Shown here in pieces: positions 35,128 to 42,023 of a DNA stretch of 43,409 bases (positions are counted from its first letter, which is position 1; every line of letters begins with the position of its first letter). The notes beneath the pieces were generated by a model, which was not told the DNA's origin, ran no database searches, and saw only the letters and a list, made by a program, of their open reading frames with translations. The DNA is from an uncultured Anaerolineae bacterium (GTDB lineage: Bacteria; Chloroflexota; Anaerolineae; J036; Brachytrichaceae), in the NCBI GenBank assembly GCA_937927775.1, contig CALBEF010000101.1:1-43409 (forward strand), in the 5' to 3' direction. A program made the translations under genes and the position numbers.

Positions 35128-35133
35128 TATAAT
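35128..35133 (+). promoter_or_regulatory. -10 box of the coiled-coil nuclease-fold gene, leaderless
   Basis: Perfect TATAAT ending 10 nt before the ATG at 35144. No Shine-Dalgarno fits in the gap. The rest of the divergent intergenic region (34859-35127) has one GC-rich hairpin (35051-35071, 8-bp stem AAGCCGGC, 5-nt loop) after a TTGACA at 35045, and nothing else recognised. Confidence 0.6.
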
Positions 35134-35143
35134 TCAGCCAGGT

Positions 35144-35866
35144 ATGGCATTCACGGTCAACGACCTGCGCGACTTGACGCGACTGCTCCTCGAACGCCCG
35201 GAGTGGCTGGGCGAGGTGCGGCGCATTGTGCTGACTGACGAACTGTTGTCCCTGCCGGACATTGTGCGCGGGCTGGCCGAAGCCCAGCGCCGCACGGAAG
35301 AGCGACTGGAACAACTGACTGCCCGCGTCGATCAACTGACAGAAGCGCAGCGCCGGACAGAACAGAGTCTCAATCTTCTTGTTCAAGCGGTGCACGGACT
35401 GGAAAACGAGATGTCCAAAGCGCGCGGTATCCTGCTGGAGATGCGCTATCGCAACAGGGCTACGTCCTACTTCGGACGCTGGCTGCGCAAGCCGCACGTA
35501 GTCGATGTGAGCGACATCTGGGACGATCTGGAGGACAAGCTAAGCCTTGATGAAATCCGCGAACTGTCCAACGTCGATCTGCTGGTGCGCGGGCAGTTGC
35601 ACCGCAAAGCTGGCAGCGGAGATATGTGGCTGGCGGTCGAAGTGTCGAACGTGATCGACGAACATGATATTGAGCGCGCGATTCGGCGGGCTGAGCTATT
35701 GCGCAAAGCCGGCTTCAGGTCTGTTCCGGTTGTGGCCGGCCACAACCCACTCGACACGGAGGTTGCCGAGGAGATCGCCGAAAGCCACGTTGCCCTGCTC
35801 ATGAACGGCAGCAGCGCCGGCTGGGATGAGGCGCTCAGCCACGCGCTGGCCGGTGAGCAAACTTGA
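35144..35866 (+). CDS. Coiled-coil protein with PD-(D/E)XK-like domain (DUF3782-like)
   Basis: 240 residues. Residues 1-40 are a short helical lead (LRDLTRLLLERPEWLGEVRRIVL). A coiled coil (about 48-100) has the stretch EAQRRTE twice, 21 residues apart. The C-terminal part (110-235) resembles a restriction-endonuclease-like fold: NVDLLVRGQLH for the first Asp, and WLAVEVSNVID in place of the usual E-x-K, then ERAIRRAELLRKAG. Such proteins are frequent in Chloroflexota and Cyanobacteria, function unknown. The Lys of the motif is Ser here. The start ATG at 35144 follows a TATAAT box by 10 nt. The stop overlaps the next gene's TTG start. Confidence 0.68.
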   Translation: MAFTVNDLRDLTRLLLERPEWLGEVRRIVLTDELLSLPDIVRGLAEAQRRTEERLEQLTARVDQLTEAQRRTEQSLNLLVQAVHGLENEMSKARGILLEMRYRNRATSYFGRWLRKPHVVDVSDIWDDLEDKLSLDEIRELSNVDLLVRGQLHRKAGSGDMWLAVEVSNVIDEHDIERAIRRAELLRKAGFRSVPVVAGHNPLDTEVAEEIAESHVALLMNGSSAGWDEALSHALAGEQT

Positions 35867-37458
35867 AATGTGCTTTGGCGCAGTTCAATCTTCGTTTCCT
35901 GTTCGCATCTTTATGGCGCGTTGTGCTGGCGGCTGCTTTGGCGCTGTCTGCGCCGGGCTGCGCTGATCCTCAACCTGCCGCGGACGAAGTCACATCGCTT
36001 CCCGCTTCTGCCCTGATCGCGCAGCCGGCCTGGACGCCTACGCCGGGGCGCGTGGCTGCGCCTGCTACTCCAACCCTTGCTCCCTCGCCCACGCCGACCT
36101 GGCCGGCGCCGGTGAATGCCACGCCCACGCCCGATCCCCCGCGCGACATCCCGACCGAGGCGACGGTCAACGCAACTTACACGGTGCGGCGCGGAGACAC
36201 ACTCAGCGGCATCGCCGTTGCGGTTGGGGCCACGGTCGAGGAGTTGCTGGCGCTCAACAATCTGCGCAACCCTGATCGACTCGTGGAAGGCCAGCAACTG
36301 ATCGTGGCTCTGCCCATCACCGGCCAGGCCCTGTCGATCAAATTGATCCCCGACAGCGAACTGATCAACAGCCCGTCAGCGGTCGGATTCGACCTGGAAG
36401 GATTCATCGCCTCCCGCCCCGGCTACCTGGCGCGGCATGTGGAAAAGGTGAACAACGAACTGCTGACCGGCGCGCAACTGGTGGCGCGTGTAGCCGAGCA
36501 GCAGAGCGTCAACCCCCGGCTCCTGGTCGCGCTGCTCGAACATGTGGGCGGCTGGCTGGATAATCCTACCCCATCCGCCGATCAGATGGCCTGGCCGCTG
36601 GGATACAAGCGCACGAACATCAAAGGGCTGTACATTCAACTGGTGTGGGCGGCGGCCCGGCTGAACGAAGGCTACTACGGCTGGCGGCTGAACAACCGGC
36701 TGTGGGTACGGCTCGACGATGACACGCGCGCCTTCATGGGCAACGGCATCAACGCCGGCACTGCCGGCCTGCAAAATTATCTGGCCGCCATCAGCACACG
36801 GCCGGTGTGGCTGGATGTTCTGGGTGAGGGACCGGGCAGCTTCATCCAGACGTATCGCCGGCTGTTTGGCAACCCCTGGCAATATGACATCGGCCCGCTT
36901 GTGCCGGCGGGTGTGACGCAGCCGGAGCTGGCGTTGCCCTGGCCCGAAGGCGAGACCTGGTTGTTCACCGGCGGCCCGCACAGCGCGTGGGGCAAAGGCA
37001 CGCCCTGGGGCGCGCTCGACTTCACGCCGCAGACCGTGCAGGGCTGCGCCGACCTGAAGGAATGGGTCACTGCGGTGGCAGACGGCGTCATCACGCGCAG
37101 CCGGTGGGGTGAAGTGATGCTGTCGCTTGATCCCAGCGGCGACGACCGCATCGGCTGGAGCGTGTTGTACCTGCACATTCGCGCCGAGAATCGTGTGGCG
37201 CCGGGCGCGCGCGTGAAGCGCGGCGATCGCATCGGCCACCCATCCTGCGAAGGCGGCCTGTCGAGCGGGGCGCATGTGCACATCGCGCGGCGCTACAACG
37301 GCGAGTGGCTGAACGCTGTGGGGGAGATTCCATTTGACCTGGGGGGCTGGGTGGCGGCAGAAGGGGGCGCTGAGTACGACGGCACGCTGACCAAAGGCAG
37401 CCTGACGCGCGAGGCGTGTGAATGCAAGCAGCCCGGTGTCAACGGCATCGCGTGGTGA
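35863..37458 (+). CDS. Lipoprotein with LysM and M23 peptidase domains
   Basis: 531 residues. A signal sequence ending in SAPGCADP gives a likely lipid anchor; a Pro/Thr linker follows, then LysM (YTVRRGDTLSGIAVAVGA, about 108-152), a helical domain (about 170-330) and an M23-type domain. The metal ligands are His373 (GGPHSAWGKG), Asp386 (GALDF) and His471/His473 (SGAHVHIAR). M23 enzymes cut peptidoglycan cross-links; the longer His-to-Asp spacing marks a divergent branch. The start is TTG at 35863, overlapping the previous stop as TTGA. The Cys pair CECKQ near the end is unusual. Role in cell-wall remodelling is likely. Confidence 0.82.
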   Translation: MKCALAQFNLRFLFASLWRVVLAAALALSAPGCADPQPAADEVTSLPASALIAQPAWTPTPGRVAAPATPTLAPSPTPTWPAPVNATPTPDPPRDIPTEATVNATYTVRRGDTLSGIAVAVGATVEELLALNNLRNPDRLVEGQQLIVALPITGQALSIKLIPDSELINSPSAVGFDLEGFIASRPGYLARHVEKVNNELLTGAQLVARVAEQQSVNPRLLVALLEHVGGWLDNPTPSADQMAWPLGYKRTNIKGLYIQLVWAAARLNEGYYGWRLNNRLWVRLDDDTRAFMGNGINAGTAGLQNYLAAISTRPVWLDVLGEGPGSFIQTYRRLFGNPWQYDIGPLVPAGVTQPELALPWPEGETWLFTGGPHSAWGKGTPWGALDFTPQTVQGCADLKEWVTAVADGVITRSRWGEVMLSLDPSGDDRIGWSVLYLHIRAENRVAPGARVKRGDRIGHPSCEGGLSSGAHVHIARRYNGEWLNAVGEIPFDLGGWVAAEGGAEYDGTLTKGSLTREACECKQPGVNGIAW

Positions 37459-37528
37459 TTCGACAAGTTTGCCGTTTTGCGTTGCCGGCCGCGCGGCATG
37501 GCGTATCATGTCAGCACAGCCTGGAACC

Positions 37529-37560
37529 AGATGTCGGACTTCTCCGAGAAGTCCGACATC
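37529..37560. repeat. 33-bp dispersed palindrome, copy 3
   Basis: Identical to copy 1 over 32 bases; only the last base differs, leaving 15-bp perfect arms. It starts 70 nt past the stop codon of the LysM-M23 gene and 22 nt before the next start codon. Confidence 0.9.
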
Positions 37561-37582
37561 CATCTATCTACCGAGGGAATCC

Positions 37583-38677
37583 ATGATGGCAACTGAAACC
37601 ACCTTTCATCTGTCGCCCGAACTGTTCACGGAGAAAGAGAAGACGCTGGTCGAAGCCGGCCCGCTGACCGCGTCTGCGTTCCGCTTTGCCGGCGGCGTGT
37701 GCGGTCTGACGCTGAAGAACGAAGCCGGCCATCTAACGTTGCTGCCGTATCAGGGCCAGCAGATCTGGTCGGCCCACTTTGGCGGGCGCGAACTCACCAT
37801 GAGGTCGATGTTCGACCAGCCGCGCCCCACACGCGCCTATCTGGAAACCTACGGCGGTTTCTTTTTGCACTGCGGCTTCACGGCCATGGGCGTGCCGTCC
37901 AAAGAGGACACGCACGCGCTGCACGGCGAGCTGCCCAACGCCCCCTATCAATCAGCCAGCGTGATCGCAGGCAGTGATGAGCACGGCGATTATATTGGGC
38001 TGACCGGCGCATACCGGCACACGGTCGCCTTCAGCTACAACTACGTGGCCGAGCCGGTGGTCAAGCTGTACGCGGGATCATCGTTGTTCCGCGTGGCGAT
38101 GGTGATCACCAACCTGAAGCGGCACTCGCCGATGGAGTGCATGTATCTGGCGCACATCAATTTCCGGCCGGTGGACAACGGCCGGCTGGTGTACAGCGCG
38201 CCGTGCACACCGGAGCGTGTGCGGGTGCGGCGCAGCATCCCCTCGCATGTGCGGCCCAAACCCGGTTACCGCGAGTTCGTCGAAGACCTGGGCGCGCATC
38301 CCGAAAAGCACAATGTGCTGAAGCCGGACCTGCCCTTCGATCCCGAACTCGTGTTCACGCTCACCATGAACGCAGACGCCGAAGGCTGGGCGCACAGCAT
38401 GCAGGTTCATCCTGACGGCACGGCCGACTATGTCGCGCACCGGCCCGAACAACTCGACAAGTGCGTGCGCTGGATCTCGCGCACCGGCGACCAGGACGCC
38501 TGCGGCTTTGCCATGCCGGCCACCGCCGAGCCGGAGGGCTACACCGCCGAGAAAGCTAAGGGGAATATCAAAACGCTCGACCCGCTGGCGCAGTGGCGGG
38601 CTGACTTTGTGATAGGCACGCTTGACCCCGCGCAGGCTGCGCAGATGGAACAGAAGATCGCCGGCCTGGTCGGCTGA
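37583..38677 (+). CDS. DUF4432-like galactose-mutarotase-fold protein
   Basis: 364 residues. The beta-rich sequence resembles the DUF4432/aldose 1-epimerase-like superfamily: LLPYQGQQIWSAHFGGREL, ETYGGFFLHCGFTAMG, HALHGELPNAPY with a likely active-site His, and MECMYLAHINFRPVDNGRL. Members act on or bind sugars, but the reaction is not known. The ATG at 37583 (MMATETTFH) is chosen; the frame is open upstream through the palindrome, which is not coding. It is followed 27 nt later by dut on the same strand. Confidence 0.75.
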   Translation: MMATETTFHLSPELFTEKEKTLVEAGPLTASAFRFAGGVCGLTLKNEAGHLTLLPYQGQQIWSAHFGGRELTMRSMFDQPRPTRAYLETYGGFFLHCGFTAMGVPSKEDTHALHGELPNAPYQSASVIAGSDEHGDYIGLTGAYRHTVAFSYNYVAEPVVKLYAGSSLFRVAMVITNLKRHSPMECMYLAHINFRPVDNGRLVYSAPCTPERVRVRRSIPSHVRPKPGYREFVEDLGAHPEKHNVLKPDLPFDPELVFTLTMNADAEGWAHSMQVHPDGTADYVAHRPEQLDKCVRWISRTGDQDACGFAMPATAEPEGYTAEKAKGNIKTLDPLAQWRADFVIGTLDPAQAAQMEQKIAGLVG

Positions 38678-38704
38678 GTCTGCCGAACGCACTGCGCGAG
38701 GAAA

Positions 38705-39160
38705 ATGGCGCTTGTTGAAGATATGCGCTTTTACCTGAATGAGACGGCGCGGGCAAGGGGCGTGCAACCGCTGCGCGCGCCAAAGCCCGGCGACGCCGGC
38801 TATGATATTCGCAGTTGTGAGGCGCTGGTCATCCCGCCCGGCGAGCAGGCGCTGGTTCCTACCGGCCTGCATGTAGCTATCCCGGTTGGCTGGGTGGGCC
38901 TCATCAAGGATCGCAGTTCGGTGGCCGTCGCCGGCGCGCACACGCTGGGCGGCGTGATCGACGCCTCGTACCGGGGCGAGATCAAAGTCATTCTGCGCAA
39001 CGCCGGCGCGCAGCCATTTCCCATTCAGGTCAACGATCGTATTGCGCAACTGGTGGTGGTGCCGTGTCTTGCCGCCGAGGCCGAGCCGGTTGACGATCTG
39101 GCCGGCCTTGGCGCGACCGAGCGCGACCAGGGCGGGTTTGGATCAACCGGCCGGGCGTAG
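38705..39160 (+). CDS. dut: dUTP diphosphatase
   Basis: 151 residues. Trimeric dUTPase that hydrolyses dUTP to dUMP, keeping uracil out of DNA. All five motifs are present: PGDAGYDI, KDRSSVA, GGVIDASYRGEI with the catalytic Asp and Tyr, NDRIAQLVV, and RDQGGFGSTG at the C-terminus. Complete length. The ATG at 38705 gives a short normal N-terminus. The terC remnant begins within a few bases of its stop codon, so DNA was lost or joined just here. Confidence 0.96.
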   Translation: MALVEDMRFYLNETARARGVQPLRAPKPGDAGYDIRSCEALVIPPGEQALVPTGLHVAIPVGWVGLIKDRSSVAVAGAHTLGGVIDASYRGEIKVILRNAGAQPFPIQVNDRIAQLVVVPCLAAEAEPVDDLAGLGATERDQGGFGSTGRA

Positions 39161-39171
39161 GGCAGCATATT

Positions 39172-39749
39172 CCTGCCGGGTTGTTGTCGCTCACGTTCAT
39201 CTGGCCGGCGGGTTATTCCTCGTCGCCAGGGCTGCGCGCGAAATCCACACCAGGCTGGAGGGTGAGGAAGGCCACATCAGCGCCAGAGTGCAGGCGACTT
39301 TCACCAGCGTCATCATTCAGATCATGTTGCTCGACATGGTGTTCTCGCTCGACTCGGTCATTACGGCGGTGGGCATGGCCAACCACGTGGCCGTGATGAT
39401 CACCGCCGTCGTGATTGCAGTCGGCATCATGCTGTTTGCTTCGGGGCCGATCAGTGATTTTGTCAACCAGCATCCCACGATCAGGATGCTGGCGCTGGCC
39501 TTCCTGTTGCTCATTGGCGTGACGCTGGTGGTGGAGTCTTTGCACGTGGAGATTCCGAAAGGCTATATCTATTTCGCCATGGGTTTTTCGGTGTTTGTGG
39601 AATTGCTGAACCTGCGCGCCAGCGCCGGGAGCAAGCTCAAGCCCGTGCATTTGCATCAACCCGTCGTTGCGTCGCACCCGGCGAGCCAGGTGGGGGCGAC
39701 ATCCGATGTCCCGCCGGCTGCGTCGCCAACGGCATCGCCGGGCGGGTGA
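39172..39749 (+). pseudogene. 5'-truncated terC-family remnant
   Basis: From about 39202 one frame reads a clear TerC-type membrane protein: LAGGLFLVARAAREIHTRLEGEEG, LLDMVFSLDSVITAVGMANH, GIMLFASGPISDFVNQHP, IPKGYIYFAMGFSVFVELLNL. Intact relatives have about 90 more N-terminal residues, which are absent. A short piece in the next frame, LLSLTFI (about 39181-39200), matches the membrane segment that normally lies some 20 residues earlier, so an internal deletion with a frameshift joined the two. The frame also runs back into dut, which is not coding in that phase. A shortened functional protein is unlikely. Confidence 0.7.
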
Positions 39750-39933
39750 TGCCGCAATCTCAGCCCATCTGAAGCCGGGCGAGGACTGCCGCCCCCTCAC
39801 CGGCGACGAACTGGCGCTGACCACGGTCTATCGCATCGACATTGAATCGTGGAGCGGCAAGCGCAGGCAGGTGGAGCCGGATTTTCCAGGCGCGTTTTTC
39901 TATTCCGCCGGCGCAACGGGCTGACACCCAGCC

Positions 39934-41784
39934 TCAGCCTGTCGCGGCAGAATGGATGACTGCCGATCCGTTCTGAGCTGGAACGCTTCTTCGGCTGGCC
40001 TTGTCCTGGTACATGCTGGCGTCCGCCTGCTTCAGCACATCGGCCAGCGACTGTCCCGGCTGGCCAGTGGCGATGCCAAACGAAAAGCTGAGCGGCGTGC
40101 CGGGCTGTTGCGCGTTGTGAAGGGCCACCTGCTCCTTCACGCGCGCTGCGATGCGGGTCAGTTCAGGGATCCGCGCGCCGGGAATCAGAACGGCAAACTC
40201 GTCGCCGCCGATGCGGGCGACGATGTCCTCGGTCCGAAACGTCGATTTCAGCACTTGCGCGGCCCGGCGGAGCAACTCGTCGCCTGCGGCATGCCCCCGG
40301 CTGTCATTGACGGATTTCATGTTGTCCACATCAACCACGGCAATAGCCACGGTCGCCTGCCCGGCCTGCGTCATCTGGCTCATCTGTTGCTCGAAATAGG
40401 ATCGGTTGTGCAGGCCGGTCAGCCCGTCGTGGGTGCTGAGGTAGACCAGTCGATCCTCGTCCCACTTGCGCCGCAGGCCCATGGCATACACAGAAGCCAG
40501 GCGGGCCAGGAGATCGAGGTCGCGCTGGGCGTAGTCCCGGCTGGAGTCGGCCACGGCAATCTGGCCGGCCAGGTGATCGCCCAGCCACGCCGGGACAGCC
40601 AGGAATCGGTGGACGGTCGCGGCGTCTGGTGCGGCCGGCGTGAGCAGCATGGGCATATCCTCCGCCGCGGCATTGGTGAGCAGGGGCCGGCGATGCGCAA
40701 GCGCCCACGCCCACAAGCCGGCGGCGCAGTCAGGTTGCGCCGGCGCCGGCCCGGTATCGGCCTGGGATAGATCGTCCCAGGCGAGCGTGGAGGATACCAC
40801 ACGGCCACTGTCGGTGTCGATGTAGCTGACACATCCGCGCCGGCTCTGGGTCAGGCGCATGGCATGAGTCAGGGCATGCGCTGATATGTCTTCCAGCGAA
40901 ATATGCTCGGCCAGCAACTCGCCGGACAGGCTCGCCATGCTTGCGTCCGCCTGGGCTGCCCACGCCATGTCGCGCTGGATCAGCACGCGCTCGGTCACGT
41001 CGCTCACCTGGCACACGATGCGGGTGATTGCGCCGGATTCGTCTCTTAGCGGCGCGCCGTTGACCAGCAGGCATTTTCGTGTCCGATCAGGCCATTCGAT
41101 CGCCATCGGCAACTCGAAGAGCGATTCACCGCTCTCAAGCACGCGCCGAAAGGGAAGATCCTGATCCGGCATCGAGTTGCCATCGTAGTCCGTGATGCGC
41201 CACTCGGGCGAGTTGTACAGGCGTTGCTCTGCCTCGGGCCTGGATACGCCCAGCACGCGCTCGGCGCGGTCATTTGCGAATACGATGCGGCCTTCGGGGT
41301 CCAGCAGCACAATGGCGGCGACGCTGGTCTGCATAATGCTGCTCAGCAGATCGCGTTCCCGGCGCAACTCGTCCTGCATGCGTTTGTGCTCCGCGATCAA
41401 GCGCTGTTCAGCAACCACGCGATCGACCACGCTGACGAGTTGTTCGAGGTAACTGCCGGCGCCCTTCGACACATAGTCGCGCACCCCCAATCGCATTGCT
41501 TCGACCGCAACCTGCTCGCTGCCGTTGCCTGTGACAAGAATAGTGGGCGGAAGCAGCCCTTCAGAGGACAGCACCTGGACGACATCCAGGCCGGTGCGCA
41601 CCGGCATCATGTTGTCCACCAGCAACAGGTGATAGGTTCCCGTGCGCCCCATTTCCAGGCCCGCTTCGCCATCTGGCGCAATGTCAACGCGGTACCCACG
41701 CCGGCCAAGCCGGATTTGCACCGCTCGGGCCAGCACGGGATCGTCTTCCGTGTACAGCACACGAGTCATTTCAGCGCCTGTCAT
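39934..41784 (-). CDS. REC-PAS-GAF-GGDEF diguanylate cyclase
   Basis: 616 residues. A receiver domain (about 7-125) with acidic pair Glu13/Asp14, phosphoacceptor Asp57 in LLLVDNMMP and Lys in YVSKGAG; a PAS domain (about 150-285: VAAIVLLDPEGRIVFANDRA); a GAF-like domain (about 300-460); and a C-terminal GGDEF domain. The GGDEF motif is exact (ARIGGDEFAVL) and RTED lies five residues before it, the RxxD inhibitory site. It should make cyclic di-GMP in response to phosphorylation. The ATG at 41784 has GGAG 8 nt upstream; the frame extends 25 codons further. No cognate kinase is adjacent. Confidence 0.92.
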   Translation of the reverse strand: MTGAEMTRVLYTEDDPVLARAVQIRLGRRGYRVDIAPDGEAGLEMGRTGTYHLLLVDNMMPVRTGLDVVQVLSSEGLLPPTILVTGNGSEQVAVEAMRLGVRDYVSKGAGSYLEQLVSVVDRVVAEQRLIAEHKRMQDELRRERDLLSSIMQTSVAAIVLLDPEGRIVFANDRAERVLGVSRPEAEQRLYNSPEWRITDYDGNSMPDQDLPFRRVLESGESLFELPMAIEWPDRTRKCLLVNGAPLRDESGAITRIVCQVSDVTERVLIQRDMAWAAQADASMASLSGELLAEHISLEDISAHALTHAMRLTQSRRGCVSYIDTDSGRVVSSTLAWDDLSQADTGPAPAQPDCAAGLWAWALAHRRPLLTNAAAEDMPMLLTPAAPDAATVHRFLAVPAWLGDHLAGQIAVADSSRDYAQRDLDLLARLASVYAMGLRRKWDEDRLVYLSTHDGLTGLHNRSYFEQQMSQMTQAGQATVAIAVVDVDNMKSVNDSRGHAAGDELLRRAAQVLKSTFRTEDIVARIGGDEFAVLIPGARIPELTRIAARVKEQVALHNAQQPGTPLSFSFGIATGQPGQSLADVLKQADASMYQDKASRRSVPAQNGSAVIHSAATG

Positions 41785-41855
41785 CGCAATCACTCCGAGT
41801 CGAACCTGTCCGCTTTCCAGAAGCGTCTGCTCGCGATTCCCACAGGCGAAACAGC

Positions 41856-41963
41856 GCACAATGGCATCTCATTGCGCAGAAACCGGGTCTCAGTGCGTCT
41901 GTTTTGCCTGACAGATACCAGACCGCAACTGAATACCATATCGGCGCGACAATTGCGTGACAA
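41856..41963 (-). promoter_or_regulatory. Promoter and structured leader of the diguanylate cyclase gene
   Basis: Minus strand: -35 TTGTCA (41958-41963), 17-nt spacer, -10 TATGGT (41935-41940). The mRNA would have a leader of about 144 nt, with an 8-bp hairpin (41856-41863 with 41870-41877, one G-U pair, 6-nt loop). No known riboswitch pattern was recognised. Confidence 0.5.
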
Positions 41964-42023
41964 CCTGGCCAGTCAAGCGGTTCATATGCGGCTGGCGACA
42001 TTCATCCGCTTGCCGGGGTGTTT

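Noticed and set aside
39750-39933. Short frame after the terC remnant (residues such as HLKPGEDCRPLTGDELALTT)
   Set aside because: The stretch looks partly protein-like, but it has no start of its own, no known domain and no clear link to a neighbour; too short to call.
41785-42023. Cyclic di-GMP riboswitch
   Set aside because: A GGCAAAACAG stretch hints at it, but the conserved core pattern could not be matched by eye.
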